Source: Novosphingobium sp.
GTDB lineage: Bacteria; Pseudomonadota; Alphaproteobacteria; Sphingomonadales; Sphingomonadaceae
Length of the DNA stretch: 64,000 nucleotides
Direction: 5' to 3'
Assembly: GCA_024236175.1 (NCBI GenBank)
Contig: JACKKY010000001.1
Coordinates: 1,550,001-1,614,000, forward strand
Made by a program: the position numbers and the translations under genes. Below the pieces are notes generated by a model. That model ran no database searches. It was not told the origin of the DNA and saw only the letters and a program-made list of their open reading frames with translations. This document shows positions 16,389 through 23,819 of this stretch, one piece after another; the stretch's first letter is position 1, and every line of letters begins with the position of its first letter.

Positions 16389-16754
16389 TTGCATAGCGAG
16401 ATGACACTGCCAGAGAGGTTGTTGTGGCGGGAGCTGCGCAAGCGGCCTGGTGGCCTCAAGTTCCGCCGCCAACACCCGGCGGGAATCTACGTCCTCGATT
16501 TCTACTGCGCGAAGGCCCGGCTTGCGATCGAAGTGGATGGCTCCGCCCATGATGGCGCCCGCTCCGCGAAGTCCGATGCGGCGCGATCGCATTTTCTTCG
16601 GTCGCAGCGTGTCGCTACGCTGCGCGTTCCTGCGAAGGTGGTTCTGGAGGATGTCGGCAAGGCCGTCGCGCGGATTGAGGAGGTGTGTCTCGGGCGCGTG
16701 CGCCTCCACCGTCCTGCGGACGGTCCCCCTCCCCGGGACGGGGAGGAACTCTAG
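16389..16754 (+). CDS. DUF559 (Vsr-like fold) endonuclease-like protein
   Basis: About 121 residues. The conserved DUF559 order is MTLPERLLWRELR, FRRQHPAG, VLDFYCAKARLAIEVDGSAH, then the Arg-rich FLRSQRVATLRVPA. The acidic D/E-VDG cluster is the PD-(D/E)xK-like nuclease core. No good ATG is available: TTG at 16389 or ATG at 16401 are candidates. Family-like residues (ARRL) precede both, and a family-like LRNGQT sits in another frame just upstream, so a 5' frameshift is possible. The C-terminus (LHRPADGPPPRDGEEL) is encoded by the right repeat. Function in the cell is unknown. Confidence 0.7.
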   Translation: MHSEMTLPERLLWRELRKRPGGLKFRRQHPAGIYVLDFYCAKARLAIEVDGSAHDGARSAKSDAARSHFLRSQRVATLRVPAKVVLEDVGKAVARIEEVCLGRVRLHRPADGPPPRDGEEL

Positions 16755-16757
16755 CCC
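16698..16757 (+). repeat. Right 60-bp inverted repeat of the DUF559 element
   Basis: Stems ACCGTCC/GGACGGT (TGC loop) and CCTCCCCG/CGGGGAGG (GGA loop). Relative to the left copy, stem positions A-T became G-C and G-C became C-G, i.e. compensatory changes. The DUF559 stop codon (16752-16754) lies inside, and the repeat ends 2 bp from the mccB stop. Confidence 0.85.
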
Positions 16758-16759
16758 GC

Positions 16760-18367
16760 TCACATCCTGAACACCCCGAAACGGGGTGCCTCCGGTATCG
16801 GCGCTTCGAGGCTCGCCGCCAGCGCGAGGCCCAGCACGTCGCGCGTCTGCGCCGGATCAATGATGCCGTCGTCCCAGATGCGCGACGTGGCGTAGTAGGG
16901 GTTGCCCTCGTCCTCGTATTTCTGGCGGATCGGGGCCTTGAAGGCTTCGGCTTCGCGCTCGTCCCATTTGTCGGCGTCGCGGTGGACGGTGGCCAGCACC
17001 GATGCCGCCTGTTCGCCGCCCATCACCGAGATGCGGGCGTTGGGCCAGGTGAACAGGAAGCGCGGCGCATAGGCGCGGCCGCACATGCCGTAATTGCCGG
17101 CGCCGAAGCTGCCGCCGATCAGCACGGTGATCTTGGGCACGGTGGCGGTGGCGACGGCGGTCACCAGCTTGGCGCCGTGCTTGGCGATGCCTTCGGCCTC
17201 GTATTTGCCGCCGACCATGAAGCCCGAGATGTTCTGCAGGAACAGCAGCGGGATGCGCCGCTGGCAGGCAAGCTCGATGAAATGCGCGCCCTTGACCGCG
17301 CTTTCGGAGAACAGCACGCCGTTGTTGGCCAGGATCGCCACCGGCATGCCCCAGATATGGGCGAAGCCGCAGACCAGCGTGGAGCCGTACATCGCCTTGA
17401 ACTCGTGGAACTCGCTGCCGTCGACGATGCGGGCGATCACCTCGTGCACGTCGTAGGGCGCGCGCACGTCCTCGGGGATGATTGAATAGAGTTCCTCGGG
17501 CGCGAACTTCGGCGGGTGCGGGTCGCGCAGCGCAACGTCCTTCGCTGAACCGGTGTTGGCGCCGAGATGGCTCATGATGTCGCGCACGATGGTTAGCGCA
17601 TGCTCGTCATTGTCGGCCAGGTGGTCGACCACACCCGACCTGTGTGCGTGCAGCTCGCCGCCGCCAAGGTCCTCGGCGCTGATCTCCTCGCCGGTTGCGG
17701 CTTTCACCAGCGGCGGTCCGGCCAGGAAGATCGTGCCCTGCTGTTTCACGATCACCGTCTCGTCGGACATGGCGGGCACATAGGCCCCGCCGGCGGTGCA
17801 GCTGCCCATCACGCAGGCGATCTGCGGGATGCCCTTGGCGGACATGTTCGCCTGGTTGAAGAAGATCCGGCCGAAATGCTCCTTGTCGGGGAAGACCTCG
17901 GCCTGGTGCGGCAGGTTGGCGCCGCCGCTGTCCACCAGATAGATGCAGGGCAACCGGTTTTCCTCGGCGATCTCCTGCGCGCGGACGTGCTTCTTCACCG
18001 TCATCGGGTAATAGGTGCCGCCCTTCACGGTGGCGTCGTTGCACACGATCATCGCCTGCCGGCCGGAGACCCGGCCGATGCCGGTGATGATCCCCGCGCC
18101 CGGAATGTCCTCGCCATAGAGGCCGTTCGCTGCCAGCTGGCCGAGTTCGAGGAACGGCGAGCCGGGATCGAGCAGGCGTTCGACACGCTCTCTGGGCAGC
18201 AGCTTGCCGCGCGAGGTGTGCCGCTCGCGGCTCTTCTCGTTCCCGCCCAGCGCCGCCTCGGCCACCCTGGCGCGCAATTCCTGCGCCAGCGCGCGGTTAT
18301 GCGCGGCGCGCGCATGCGCCTCCGGAGTCTCGAGATTGAGCGCGGTCTTGAGCACAGGCGCGGTCAT
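16760..18367 (-). CDS. mccB: Methylcrotonyl-CoA carboxylase carboxyltransferase subunit beta
   Basis: A 535-residue biotin-dependent carboxyltransferase of the length usual for MccB. Two crotonase-like halves are seen: CoA-binding N-domain with MGSCTAGGAYVPAMSDE and FLAGPPLVKAATGEE, and C-domain with LFLQNISGFMVG, GGSFGAGNYGMCGRAY and ISVMGGEQAA. With MccA it transfers carboxyl from biotin to 3-methylcrotonyl-CoA. It is upstream of mccA on the same strand but separated by ~480 bp of the inserted DUF559 element. Geranyl-CoA carboxylase beta subunits are similar and not excluded. Confidence 0.85.
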   Translation of the reverse strand: MTAPVLKTALNLETPEAHARAAHNRALAQELRARVAEAALGGNEKSRERHTSRGKLLPRERVERLLDPGSPFLELGQLAANGLYGEDIPGAGIITGIGRVSGRQAMIVCNDATVKGGTYYPMTVKKHVRAQEIAEENRLPCIYLVDSGGANLPHQAEVFPDKEHFGRIFFNQANMSAKGIPQIACVMGSCTAGGAYVPAMSDETVIVKQQGTIFLAGPPLVKAATGEEISAEDLGGGELHAHRSGVVDHLADNDEHALTIVRDIMSHLGANTGSAKDVALRDPHPPKFAPEELYSIIPEDVRAPYDVHEVIARIVDGSEFHEFKAMYGSTLVCGFAHIWGMPVAILANNGVLFSESAVKGAHFIELACQRRIPLLFLQNISGFMVGGKYEAEGIAKHGAKLVTAVATATVPKITVLIGGSFGAGNYGMCGRAYAPRFLFTWPNARISVMGGEQAASVLATVHRDADKWDEREAEAFKAPIRQKYEDEGNPYYATSRIWDDGIIDPAQTRDVLGLALAASLEAPIPEAPRFGVFRM

Positions 18368-18519
18368 GCCCGGGGCCTTTCATGTCGTGAGTTCATCCAC
18401 CGCCCTCTTACAATTGCGCAGCGCCTGCAAGTGACCGGCAGGCCTGATCTGCCGCGCCGTTTACGGGCGAACAGCGAGTTAATCAACACAGGTGACCATT
18501 AGCGGCCGGGAACCGCCAC

Positions 18520-19314
18520 TCACAGCGTATCGATCAGCGCCTGCAGAGCCGCCATCGCTGCTCGCGCCTGTTCCCCTGCGCGCATGCCGGCTTGCGTGCG
18601 GCGAAGGCTGGGCGTCTCGATACCCCAGGGAACGTCGCGGGGAAGCGCTCTCAGGAATTCGACGAGCGGGAATTCGCCTTCGCCGGGATATAGCCGCTCG
18701 CCGATCGACTCCGGGATCATCTGGTCTTCCGGGATGGAGGCGAGGCCATCGTTGATCTGCACGTAGCGAATCAGCTCCGGCTCGATCGCGCGGATCTCGT
18801 CGATGCCACAGCCCGAGCGGACCAGATGCCAGGCATCGAACATGATGCCCACGTCCGCACCGGATGCCCGGACAAGGTCGCGCGCCTGGGACAGCGTCGC
18901 GGCCTTCCCCATGGCGACCGGCTCGAAATTCACCGCGAGGCCGTATTCGCCGGCGATCTCGGCGAAAGCGGCGAGAAGGTCGGCGGCGTGGCCATGATCG
19001 GGATTGGTGAGCTGGTAGGTGAGCGCAGCCTTGCCGCCCAGCCTTGCGCCCAGTTCCAGCGCCGGCCGGTAGCTTTCCAGCGCCTGCTCCGACACGAGAT
19101 CGAAGACTTCGAGCGACCACAGCTTCACGCCGGTGTCGGCGAGCAGGGCGGTGCATTCGCCGATGTGATCGGCCGTGGTTTGCGCCGCCGGATACATCGG
19201 CGGTGGCTGCACCCACAGGCTGACGAGATCGAAACCGGCCGCTGCCGCGCTGCGGATCACCTCGGGCGGGCTGGTGTCGGTGAGCGTCAGGCAATCGAGC
19301 GACAGCTGCGGCAT
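18520..19314 (-). CDS. Sugar phosphate isomerase/epimerase-like TIM-barrel protein
   Basis: A 264-residue xylose-isomerase-like barrel. Likely metal-binding acidic/His residues are in NFEPVAMG, IMFDAWHLVRSG, YVQINDG and GIETPSLRR. It probably isomerises or epimerises a polyol or keto acid; the substrate is unknown. The ATG at 19314 overlaps the stop of the upstream alcohol dehydrogenase (ATGA), and it is the last gene of the six-gene minus-strand operon. A longer frame to 20244 is only the shadow of that dehydrogenase. Confidence 0.75.
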   Translation of the reverse strand: MPQLSLDCLTLTDTSPPEVIRSAAAAGFDLVSLWVQPPPMYPAAQTTADHIGECTALLADTGVKLWSLEVFDLVSEQALESYRPALELGARLGGKAALTYQLTNPDHGHAADLLAAFAEIAGEYGLAVNFEPVAMGKAATLSQARDLVRASGADVGIMFDAWHLVRSGCGIDEIRAIEPELIRYVQINDGLASIPEDQMIPESIGERLYPGEGEFPLVEFLRALPRDVPWGIETPSLRRTQAGMRAGEQARAAMAALQALIDTL

Positions 19315-20348
19315 CACAGGGTCCGCGGATCGACCACCGTGCGGATCGGTGCCGACGGCCCCGACATTCCGGAAAGGGCGCTCTCGACCTCGCCCAGGCC
19401 GATCCGCGTTCCCAGCCATGGCGCGATGTCGATGCTGCCGTCGGCGATAGAGCGCAGCGCCAGCTCCATGTCCTGCGGTTCCTCCCCGCCGGCGAACTGG
19501 ATATTGAGCCGCTTGTTCTGCGCGGCGAAGACGAACAGGTGCTCCTCTTCCATGCAATAGCCGCCCATGACGATGCGTCCGTCGAATGGGGCGGCTTCGA
19601 CGATCTGCTGCAGCATGCCGGGCAGGCCGACGCATTCGTAGATCACGTTGACCTGGCGGTTCCCGAAATCGGGCAGCGGCGCATAGGGGCTGATCTCGCG
19701 CGGGTCGACGGCGATATGCGCGCCCATCTTCAGCGCCATCTCCCGTCGGCCTTCGTGGAAGTCCGCGGCGACGATTGGCGCCACGCCCATCAGCTTGAGG
19801 CCGGCGATCACGCCGAGCCCGATCGCGCCGCAGCCGAGCACCAGCGCGGCGTCGTCCTTTTCGGGCCGCCCGCGTCGTGCATGTTCGAGCCCGACGGCGA
19901 GCGGTTCGACCATCGCCGCGAAATCGTCGTCGAGGTCCGAGGGAATCTCGATGATCATGTCCTCGTCGAGCAGCATCAGCTCGCCGAACCCGCCGGGGCA
20001 TTCGTGGCTGTAGCCGATCACGGCGTGGCTGCCGCCGGTTCGCATGATCGGGACCGAGGTAACCCGCTGTCCCGCTTTGACGGTTCGCTTGCTGCCCGGC
20101 CCGTAGTCGAGCACTTCGCCGACATACTCGTGTCCCGGCACAAACGGTTTTGCGAAATCGAGAGCGGCGTAGGGGCCGCCCAGCCGGCGGGACAGGTCGA
20201 TGATATTCCTGCCGCCATGCAGGAAATGGACGTCCGAGGCGCACAGGCCGCAGCTGTGCGTGCGCACGAGGGCCTGGCCCTTGCCCGGCACCGGATCGGG
20301 TTGTTCGCCGACGAGGACCTTGCCGTCCTGGAAATATGCCGCCTTCAT
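19314..20348 (-). CDS. Zinc-dependent alcohol dehydrogenase (MDR family)
   Basis: A 344-residue medium-chain dehydrogenase. Catalytic zinc ligands are in SCGLCASDVH (Cys36) and PGHEYVG, with Glu in MVEPLAV. The Rossmann motif is LGCGAIGLG. The four-Cys structural zinc loop of classical ADHs is missing; the equivalent region reads GYSHECPGGFGE. It should oxidise a secondary alcohol or polyol with NAD(P). It is coupled to the downstream TIM-barrel gene and lies 10 bp after the LLM gene. Confidence 0.8.
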   Translation of the reverse strand: MKAAYFQDGKVLVGEQPDPVPGKGQALVRTHSCGLCASDVHFLHGGRNIIDLSRRLGGPYAALDFAKPFVPGHEYVGEVLDYGPGSKRTVKAGQRVTSVPIMRTGGSHAVIGYSHECPGGFGELMLLDEDMIIEIPSDLDDDFAAMVEPLAVGLEHARRGRPEKDDAALVLGCGAIGLGVIAGLKLMGVAPIVAADFHEGRREMALKMGAHIAVDPREISPYAPLPDFGNRQVNVIYECVGLPGMLQQIVEAAPFDGRIVMGGYCMEEEHLFVFAAQNKRLNIQFAGGEEPQDMELALRSIADGSIDIAPWLGTRIGLGEVESALSGMSGPSAPIRTVVDPRTL

Positions 20349-20358
20349 CGCCCGTCTC

Positions 20359-21369
20359 CTACACCGCTTCCGCCATCGCTTCCCTCAGCCGCGGCAGGGT
20401 CTGTTCGAGCAACTTCAGGCTCTTCCAGCCTTCCCTGGGGGACAGCCCGCCCAGCAGCGGCTGGAAGCTGACCGAGGCGTGGTCCGGCAGGGCCCGTACC
20501 TTTTCGACCAGCTGGTCCGGCGTCCAGGTGGCGAACAGCCCCGAATGGCGGAGGACCGCCGGATCGTCGAGGCCCCTGAACGGTGAGTTCGACGCATCGC
20601 CTTCCTGTTCCGCCCATTTGGCGTATTCGGTGATGACGTGGACCGCGTGCTTTTCGAGCACGGCCCAGCCCTCGTCGGGGTCCTCGCAGAGGTGGATGCC
20701 GATCGGCATGCCCTGCGCCGGGCGGAAAAAGCGCCGGGGCTCACGGCCGTGCTTTTCGCATTCCTCGAGATAGACATCGACGAGTTCGCCGCTCATCGGG
20801 CCGAATCCCACGTCGAAACGTGCGGCACGCCTCGCCGAGGCGGGAACGCCGCCGCCGACCAGGACGATCTCTTCGGGCTTCTGGACCGGCAGCGGGCGCA
20901 CGAACACCGGGCGCCCGTTGAATTCGAAGCGCTCGCCATTGAGCGCGCGCAGGATGATCTCCAGCCCTTCGTCCATCAGCCTTGCCCGGTCCTTCACCGA
21001 CTTGCCGAACATGGCGAACTCGGACGGGACGTAGCCGGCGCCGAAAATCACGTGCAGCCTGCCGTCGGATATCAGGTCGACCACGGCGATCTGTTCGGCG
21101 ATCTCCACCGGATCGTGCAACGGCAGGATCACCGCGCCCAGCATGAACCGGATATTCTTCGTTGCCGCCGCCATGGCTGCGGCCAAGGTGAACGGCTGCG
21201 GGAGGTAGCCGTCGTCCGAGCCGTGATGCTGCATCAGGTTGATGCCGTTGAGGCCGATCTCGTCAGCCCATGCCGCCATTTCGATTGCCGCCGCGTACAG
21301 CTCCTGCGTCGGTGTTCCCAGGTCCGGCGCGCGCATGTCGAAGGCAAGGGAAATCGGATTGTATTTCAT
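20359..21369 (-). CDS. LLM class flavin-dependent oxidoreductase
   Basis: A 336-residue luciferase-like (bacterial luciferase-fold) TIM barrel. Family features are MQHHGSDDGYLPQP, DPVEIAEQIAVVDLISDGR and FGAGYVPSEFAMFG in the N-terminal half. Such enzymes are FMN/F420-dependent monooxygenases or dehydrogenases; a reductase partner is not encoded nearby. The start at 21369 overlaps the stop of the SnoaL-like gene upstream (ATGA). Its place in an operon with SDR and ADH suggests oxidation of a ring ketone or similar, which is inference. Confidence 0.82.
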   Translation of the reverse strand: MKYNPISLAFDMRAPDLGTPTQELYAAAIEMAAWADEIGLNGINLMQHHGSDDGYLPQPFTLAAAMAAATKNIRFMLGAVILPLHDPVEIAEQIAVVDLISDGRLHVIFGAGYVPSEFAMFGKSVKDRARLMDEGLEIILRALNGERFEFNGRPVFVRPLPVQKPEEIVLVGGGVPASARRAARFDVGFGPMSGELVDVYLEECEKHGREPRRFFRPAQGMPIGIHLCEDPDEGWAVLEKHAVHVITEYAKWAEQEGDASNSPFRGLDDPAVLRHSGLFATWTPDQLVEKVRALPDHASVSFQPLLGGLSPREGWKSLKLLEQTLPRLREAMAEAV

Positions 21370-21872
21370 CACTTGCCTTTCAGAACGGCATAGGAGGGAT
21401 CGGAATGGTCGCGCCGGCTGCGCGGGTCGCCGGGCAGGACGTCGACCTCGCGGATGACGCCGTAGTCGACGATGCATTCGCGCCGGTCGACCGCCCAGTC
21501 GCCGTTCCGCTTCGACCAGCTGTCGATGTATCGGGCCCAGAACTCGTGCTGTAGGACCTTGTCGCCGTCCTGGCGCTGCAAGGTGGCGAAGACATAGGAT
21601 TCGCTGCCCGCCTTGTCGCCGTCGAGCTCGATGATGACGTTGGTCACCTGGTGCGAATGGTGGAGGAACCTCTTGTGCTCCTCGCAGATGAAGTCGATCC
21701 AGCCGCGACCGGTGCCGACATAGCTGGCGCCGAAATCGGCATGGCTGTCCTCATGGAAGACGCTGTGGCCCACCGGCACGTCCAGCCGGTCGACCGAACG
21801 GCAATAGCGGTAGATCTTGTCCATGATGGCGAGGCGATCGGCCGTCTCGTCCGGGTTCTGCTGCTGCGACAT
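21369..21872 (-). CDS. SnoaL/NTF2-like protein, paralogue 1
   Basis: A 167-residue NTF2-fold protein with the family start IMDKIYRYCRSVDRLDVPVGH and the pocket segment HHSHQVTNVIIELDGD. It is clearly related to the product of the next upstream gene (same YCR-VDRLDVP-GHS, HEDS/G-AD and SHQ-TN blocks). Homologues are variously dehydratases or orphan pocket proteins in sphingomonad catabolic clusters. It is coupled on both sides by ATGA overlaps. Confidence 0.75.
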   Translation of the reverse strand: MSQQQNPDETADRLAIMDKIYRYCRSVDRLDVPVGHSVFHEDSHADFGASYVGTGRGWIDFICEEHKRFLHHSHQVTNVIIELDGDKAGSESYVFATLQRQDGDKVLQHEFWARYIDSWSKRNGDWAVDRRECIVDYGVIREVDVLPGDPRSRRDHSDPSYAVLKGK

Positions 21873-22396
21873 CACGTTTCTCCTCGCGGTCCCTTGACGA
21901 GAATCTGATAGGATGGGTCTTTGCGATCGCGCGAGGCAGGCAGGCCATGGGCCGGCATGTCGGTGGTCTCGCGGACCTCCTGGTGATCGAACACGACCAC
22001 GCGATGCAACAGGCCCCAGCGGCCTTCGCGTTTCTGCCAGCGGTCGAGATAGCGGCCCCAGACGCCGATCTGGAAGAGCTTGCCGTCGCGCTCCATCCGC
22101 ATGGTGCCGGAGACATAGGCCTCGCTGCCGGCGTCGATCCCGTCTACCTCGATCAGGATGTTGGTGATCTGGTGCGAATGGCTGAGCAGGCCGAGGTGGT
22201 GCTCGCATATGGTGTCGATCACGCCCCGGCCCGGGCCCTGGTAATATCCGGCGCCGTAGTCCGCATAGCCGTCCTCGTGCCAGATCGAATGGCCCAGCGG
22301 CACGTCCAGCCGGTCGACTGCGCGGCAGTAGGTGTAGAGCAGATCCCGGATCGCCTGCTTGTCGGCGAGCGTGGCGGGATCGGGGATGCCAATCAT
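21872..22396 (-). CDS. SnoaL/NTF2-like protein, paralogue 2
   Basis: A 174-residue NTF2-fold protein sharing the order YCRAVDRLDVPLGHSIWHEDG, SHSHQITNILIEVDG and WGRYLDRWQKREGRW with its downstream neighbour. The pair probably arose by tandem duplication and could form a heteromer. The pocket His/Asp residues are in both copies, so neither looks obviously dead. It lies 10 bp after the SDR gene and overlaps paralogue 1 by the ATGA arrangement. Confidence 0.75.
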   Translation of the reverse strand: MIGIPDPATLADKQAIRDLLYTYCRAVDRLDVPLGHSIWHEDGYADYGAGYYQGPGRGVIDTICEHHLGLLSHSHQITNILIEVDGIDAGSEAYVSGTMRMERDGKLFQIGVWGRYLDRWQKREGRWGLLHRVVVFDHQEVRETTDMPAHGLPASRDRKDPSYQILVKGPRGET

Positions 22397-22406
22397 GGTG
22401 CTCTCC

Positions 22407-23207
22407 TCAGACGCGTTCGGTGAGGTCGTGGGACATCTTCTCGATCATCTCGATCCGGGCGCGCCGCTCGTCCGGCGAATTTGGCGCCATGCCCGCCACA
22501 TCGTTGGGCTGGCCCCAGTTGTAGATCGGACCGTGCGGCAACTGGCGCAGCGCGGTTGCGGCAACCTCGTCGGGATCGGCCCAGTTCTCGGGCAGCGGCT
22601 GGCCGCTCTTGGCCAGCGTCGCGCGGTAGCTCGGCGTGTCGGTCTGGCCGAGCACCATGGTCAGCACATCGACGCCGTGATGCCGCAGTTCGGCCCAGAG
22701 CCCTTCCGAGAAGTTGAGGACGAAGCCCTTCGATCCGCAATAGGTGGCAAGACCGTACATGCCACTGTAGCAGGCGCCGGAGTTCACGAGGATCAGGCCG
22801 CCACGGCCGCGGTCGCGCATCTGGCGGCCGAAGTGGTGGGCAAGCCGCATCTTGGTGCCGATGTTCATCGTCGCCAGCCCTTCCCACTCGGCGATGTCGG
22901 CATCGAGGAACTTCGAGTTGATCGAATCCGCCCCCGCGTTGGTGATGACGAGGCCTACCTCGCGATCTGCCGCGGCGGCGATGGCGCGATCCGCCCCATC
23001 GGGCTTCGACAGGTCGGCGGAAACGGTCACGCATTCCACGCCGAGCCCGCGCAATTCTTCCGCGGCGGCATCGAGCTTCGACTGGTTGCGCGCGACGAGA
23101 ATCAGGTTCAACCCTTCACGAGCGAGATGCCGGCAGAAGGCAAGTCCGACTCCGTCGGATGCGCCGGCAACGAGCGCCCATGGCCCGAAACGATCCTTGA
23201 ATTCCAT
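22407..23207 (-). CDS. SDR family NAD(P)-dependent oxidoreductase
   Basis: A 266-residue short-chain dehydrogenase. The cofactor loop AGASDGVG replaces the usual TGxxxGxG start, and TNAGADS, a Ser at LVNSGACY and YCGSK follow. The C-terminal part departs from the classical family (DTPSYRATLAKSG), as in DltE/YqjQ-like SDRs. First gene of the six-gene minus-strand operon, with SD GGGAGAGA. It is divergent from the GbsR/MarR regulator, with a palindrome between them. Confidence 0.82.
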   Translation of the reverse strand: MEFKDRFGPWALVAGASDGVGLAFCRHLAREGLNLILVARNQSKLDAAAEELRGLGVECVTVSADLSKPDGADRAIAAAADREVGLVITNAGADSINSKFLDADIAEWEGLATMNIGTKMRLAHHFGRQMRDRGRGGLILVNSGACYSGMYGLATYCGSKGFVLNFSEGLWAELRHHGVDVLTMVLGQTDTPSYRATLAKSGQPLPENWADPDEVAATALRQLPHGPIYNWGQPNDVAGMAPNSPDERRARIEMIEKMSHDLTERV

Positions 23208-23236
23208 CGAATCTCTCTCCCGAAAACAGACTGGAA

Positions 23237-23253
23237 CGAATCCGCTTGATTCG
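23237..23253. promoter_or_regulatory. Palindrome CGAATC-N5-GATTCG, putative regulator operator
   Basis: A perfect 6-5-6 dyad sits in the 81-bp divergent intergenic region between the SDR operon and the GbsR/MarR-type gene. Position and symmetry suit a dimeric winged-helix repressor site controlling both directions. Binding is inferred. Confidence 0.45.
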
Positions 23254-23288
23254 CCACGCTCTTCGGATAAATTCACAAAAATCAGAAT

Positions 23289-23819
23289 ATGTCAAAAGCG
23301 ATCGACAAAGAGGCCGACTGCCGGTTCATGGACGAGATGGCATCGCTGATGATGCCATGGGGCTGGCCGCGCAATGTCGGCAGGATGTACGCCTATCTCC
23401 TGCTCAGCGACAAGCCGGTCACGCTCGACACAATCTCCGAGGATTTGCGAATCGCGAAAAGCAATGCGTCGGTCGCGGCGCGCACGCTCGAACAGTTCGG
23501 CAATGCGCGGCGGCACAGCGAGCCCGGATCGAAGCGCATCTATTATTCCGCGCCAGATATCCTGTCCGGCCCGTTCGCCTTTACGTCACAGCTTCTGGGT
23601 CGCATCTCGGGGCTTCTGGCATCGCACAAGGCGCTGGCCCGGACCGATGCCGTCGACGCGCGGCTAGACGACATGGCCGGGTTCTATGCCGAAATACGCG
23701 ATGCTATCCAGGGCGTGCTCGATCGCTACGCGGGGATCGCCTCCGCCGTGGAGGGCGTTCCGGACGGCGAGGAGCCGTCGCCGAGCTTGCCAAGCAGTTC
23801 GGCGACGCGCACGCGGTAG
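23289..23819 (+). CDS. GbsR/MarR family transcriptional regulator
   Basis: A 176-residue winged-helix protein: MMPWGWPRNVGRMYAYLLLSDKPVTLDTI, then the recognition region LRIAKSNASVAARTLEQFGN and a wing with PGSKRIYYS, typical of GbsR-like regulators. A helical C-terminal half probably dimerises. It is divergent from the six-gene catabolic operon and likely controls it. Its last 94 bp overlap the 3' end of the convergent oxidoreductase gene at 23726, an unusually long tail-to-tail overlap. Shorter versions are impossible without an earlier stop. Confidence 0.8.
   Translation: MSKAIDKEADCRFMDEMASLMMPWGWPRNVGRMYAYLLLSDKPVTLDTISEDLRIAKSNASVAARTLEQFGNARRHSEPGSKRIYYSAPDILSGPFAFTSQLLGRISGLLASHKALARTDAVDARLDDMAGFYAEIRDAIQGVLDRYAGIASAVEGVPDGEEPSPSLPSSSATRTR

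Larger units (their letters stand above)
16282..16757. mobile_element. DUF559 endonuclease gene bracketed by 60-bp structured inverted repeats
   Basis: A 476-bp unit begins 4 bp from the mccA ATG and ends 2 bp from the mccB stop. Its ends are 60-bp imperfect inverted repeats (49/60 identical), each holding two hairpins. Between them, on the opposite strand to the mcc genes, is a DUF559 endonuclease-like gene whose last ~17 codons lie in the right repeat. The architecture resembles REP/transposase-type selfish elements; mobility is inferred and no target duplication was identified. Confidence 0.6.

Noticed and set aside
20056..20090. A second GTAACC as possible SigF promoter
   Set aside because: It lies inside the alcohol dehydrogenase gene and has no CGAA 16 nt downstream.
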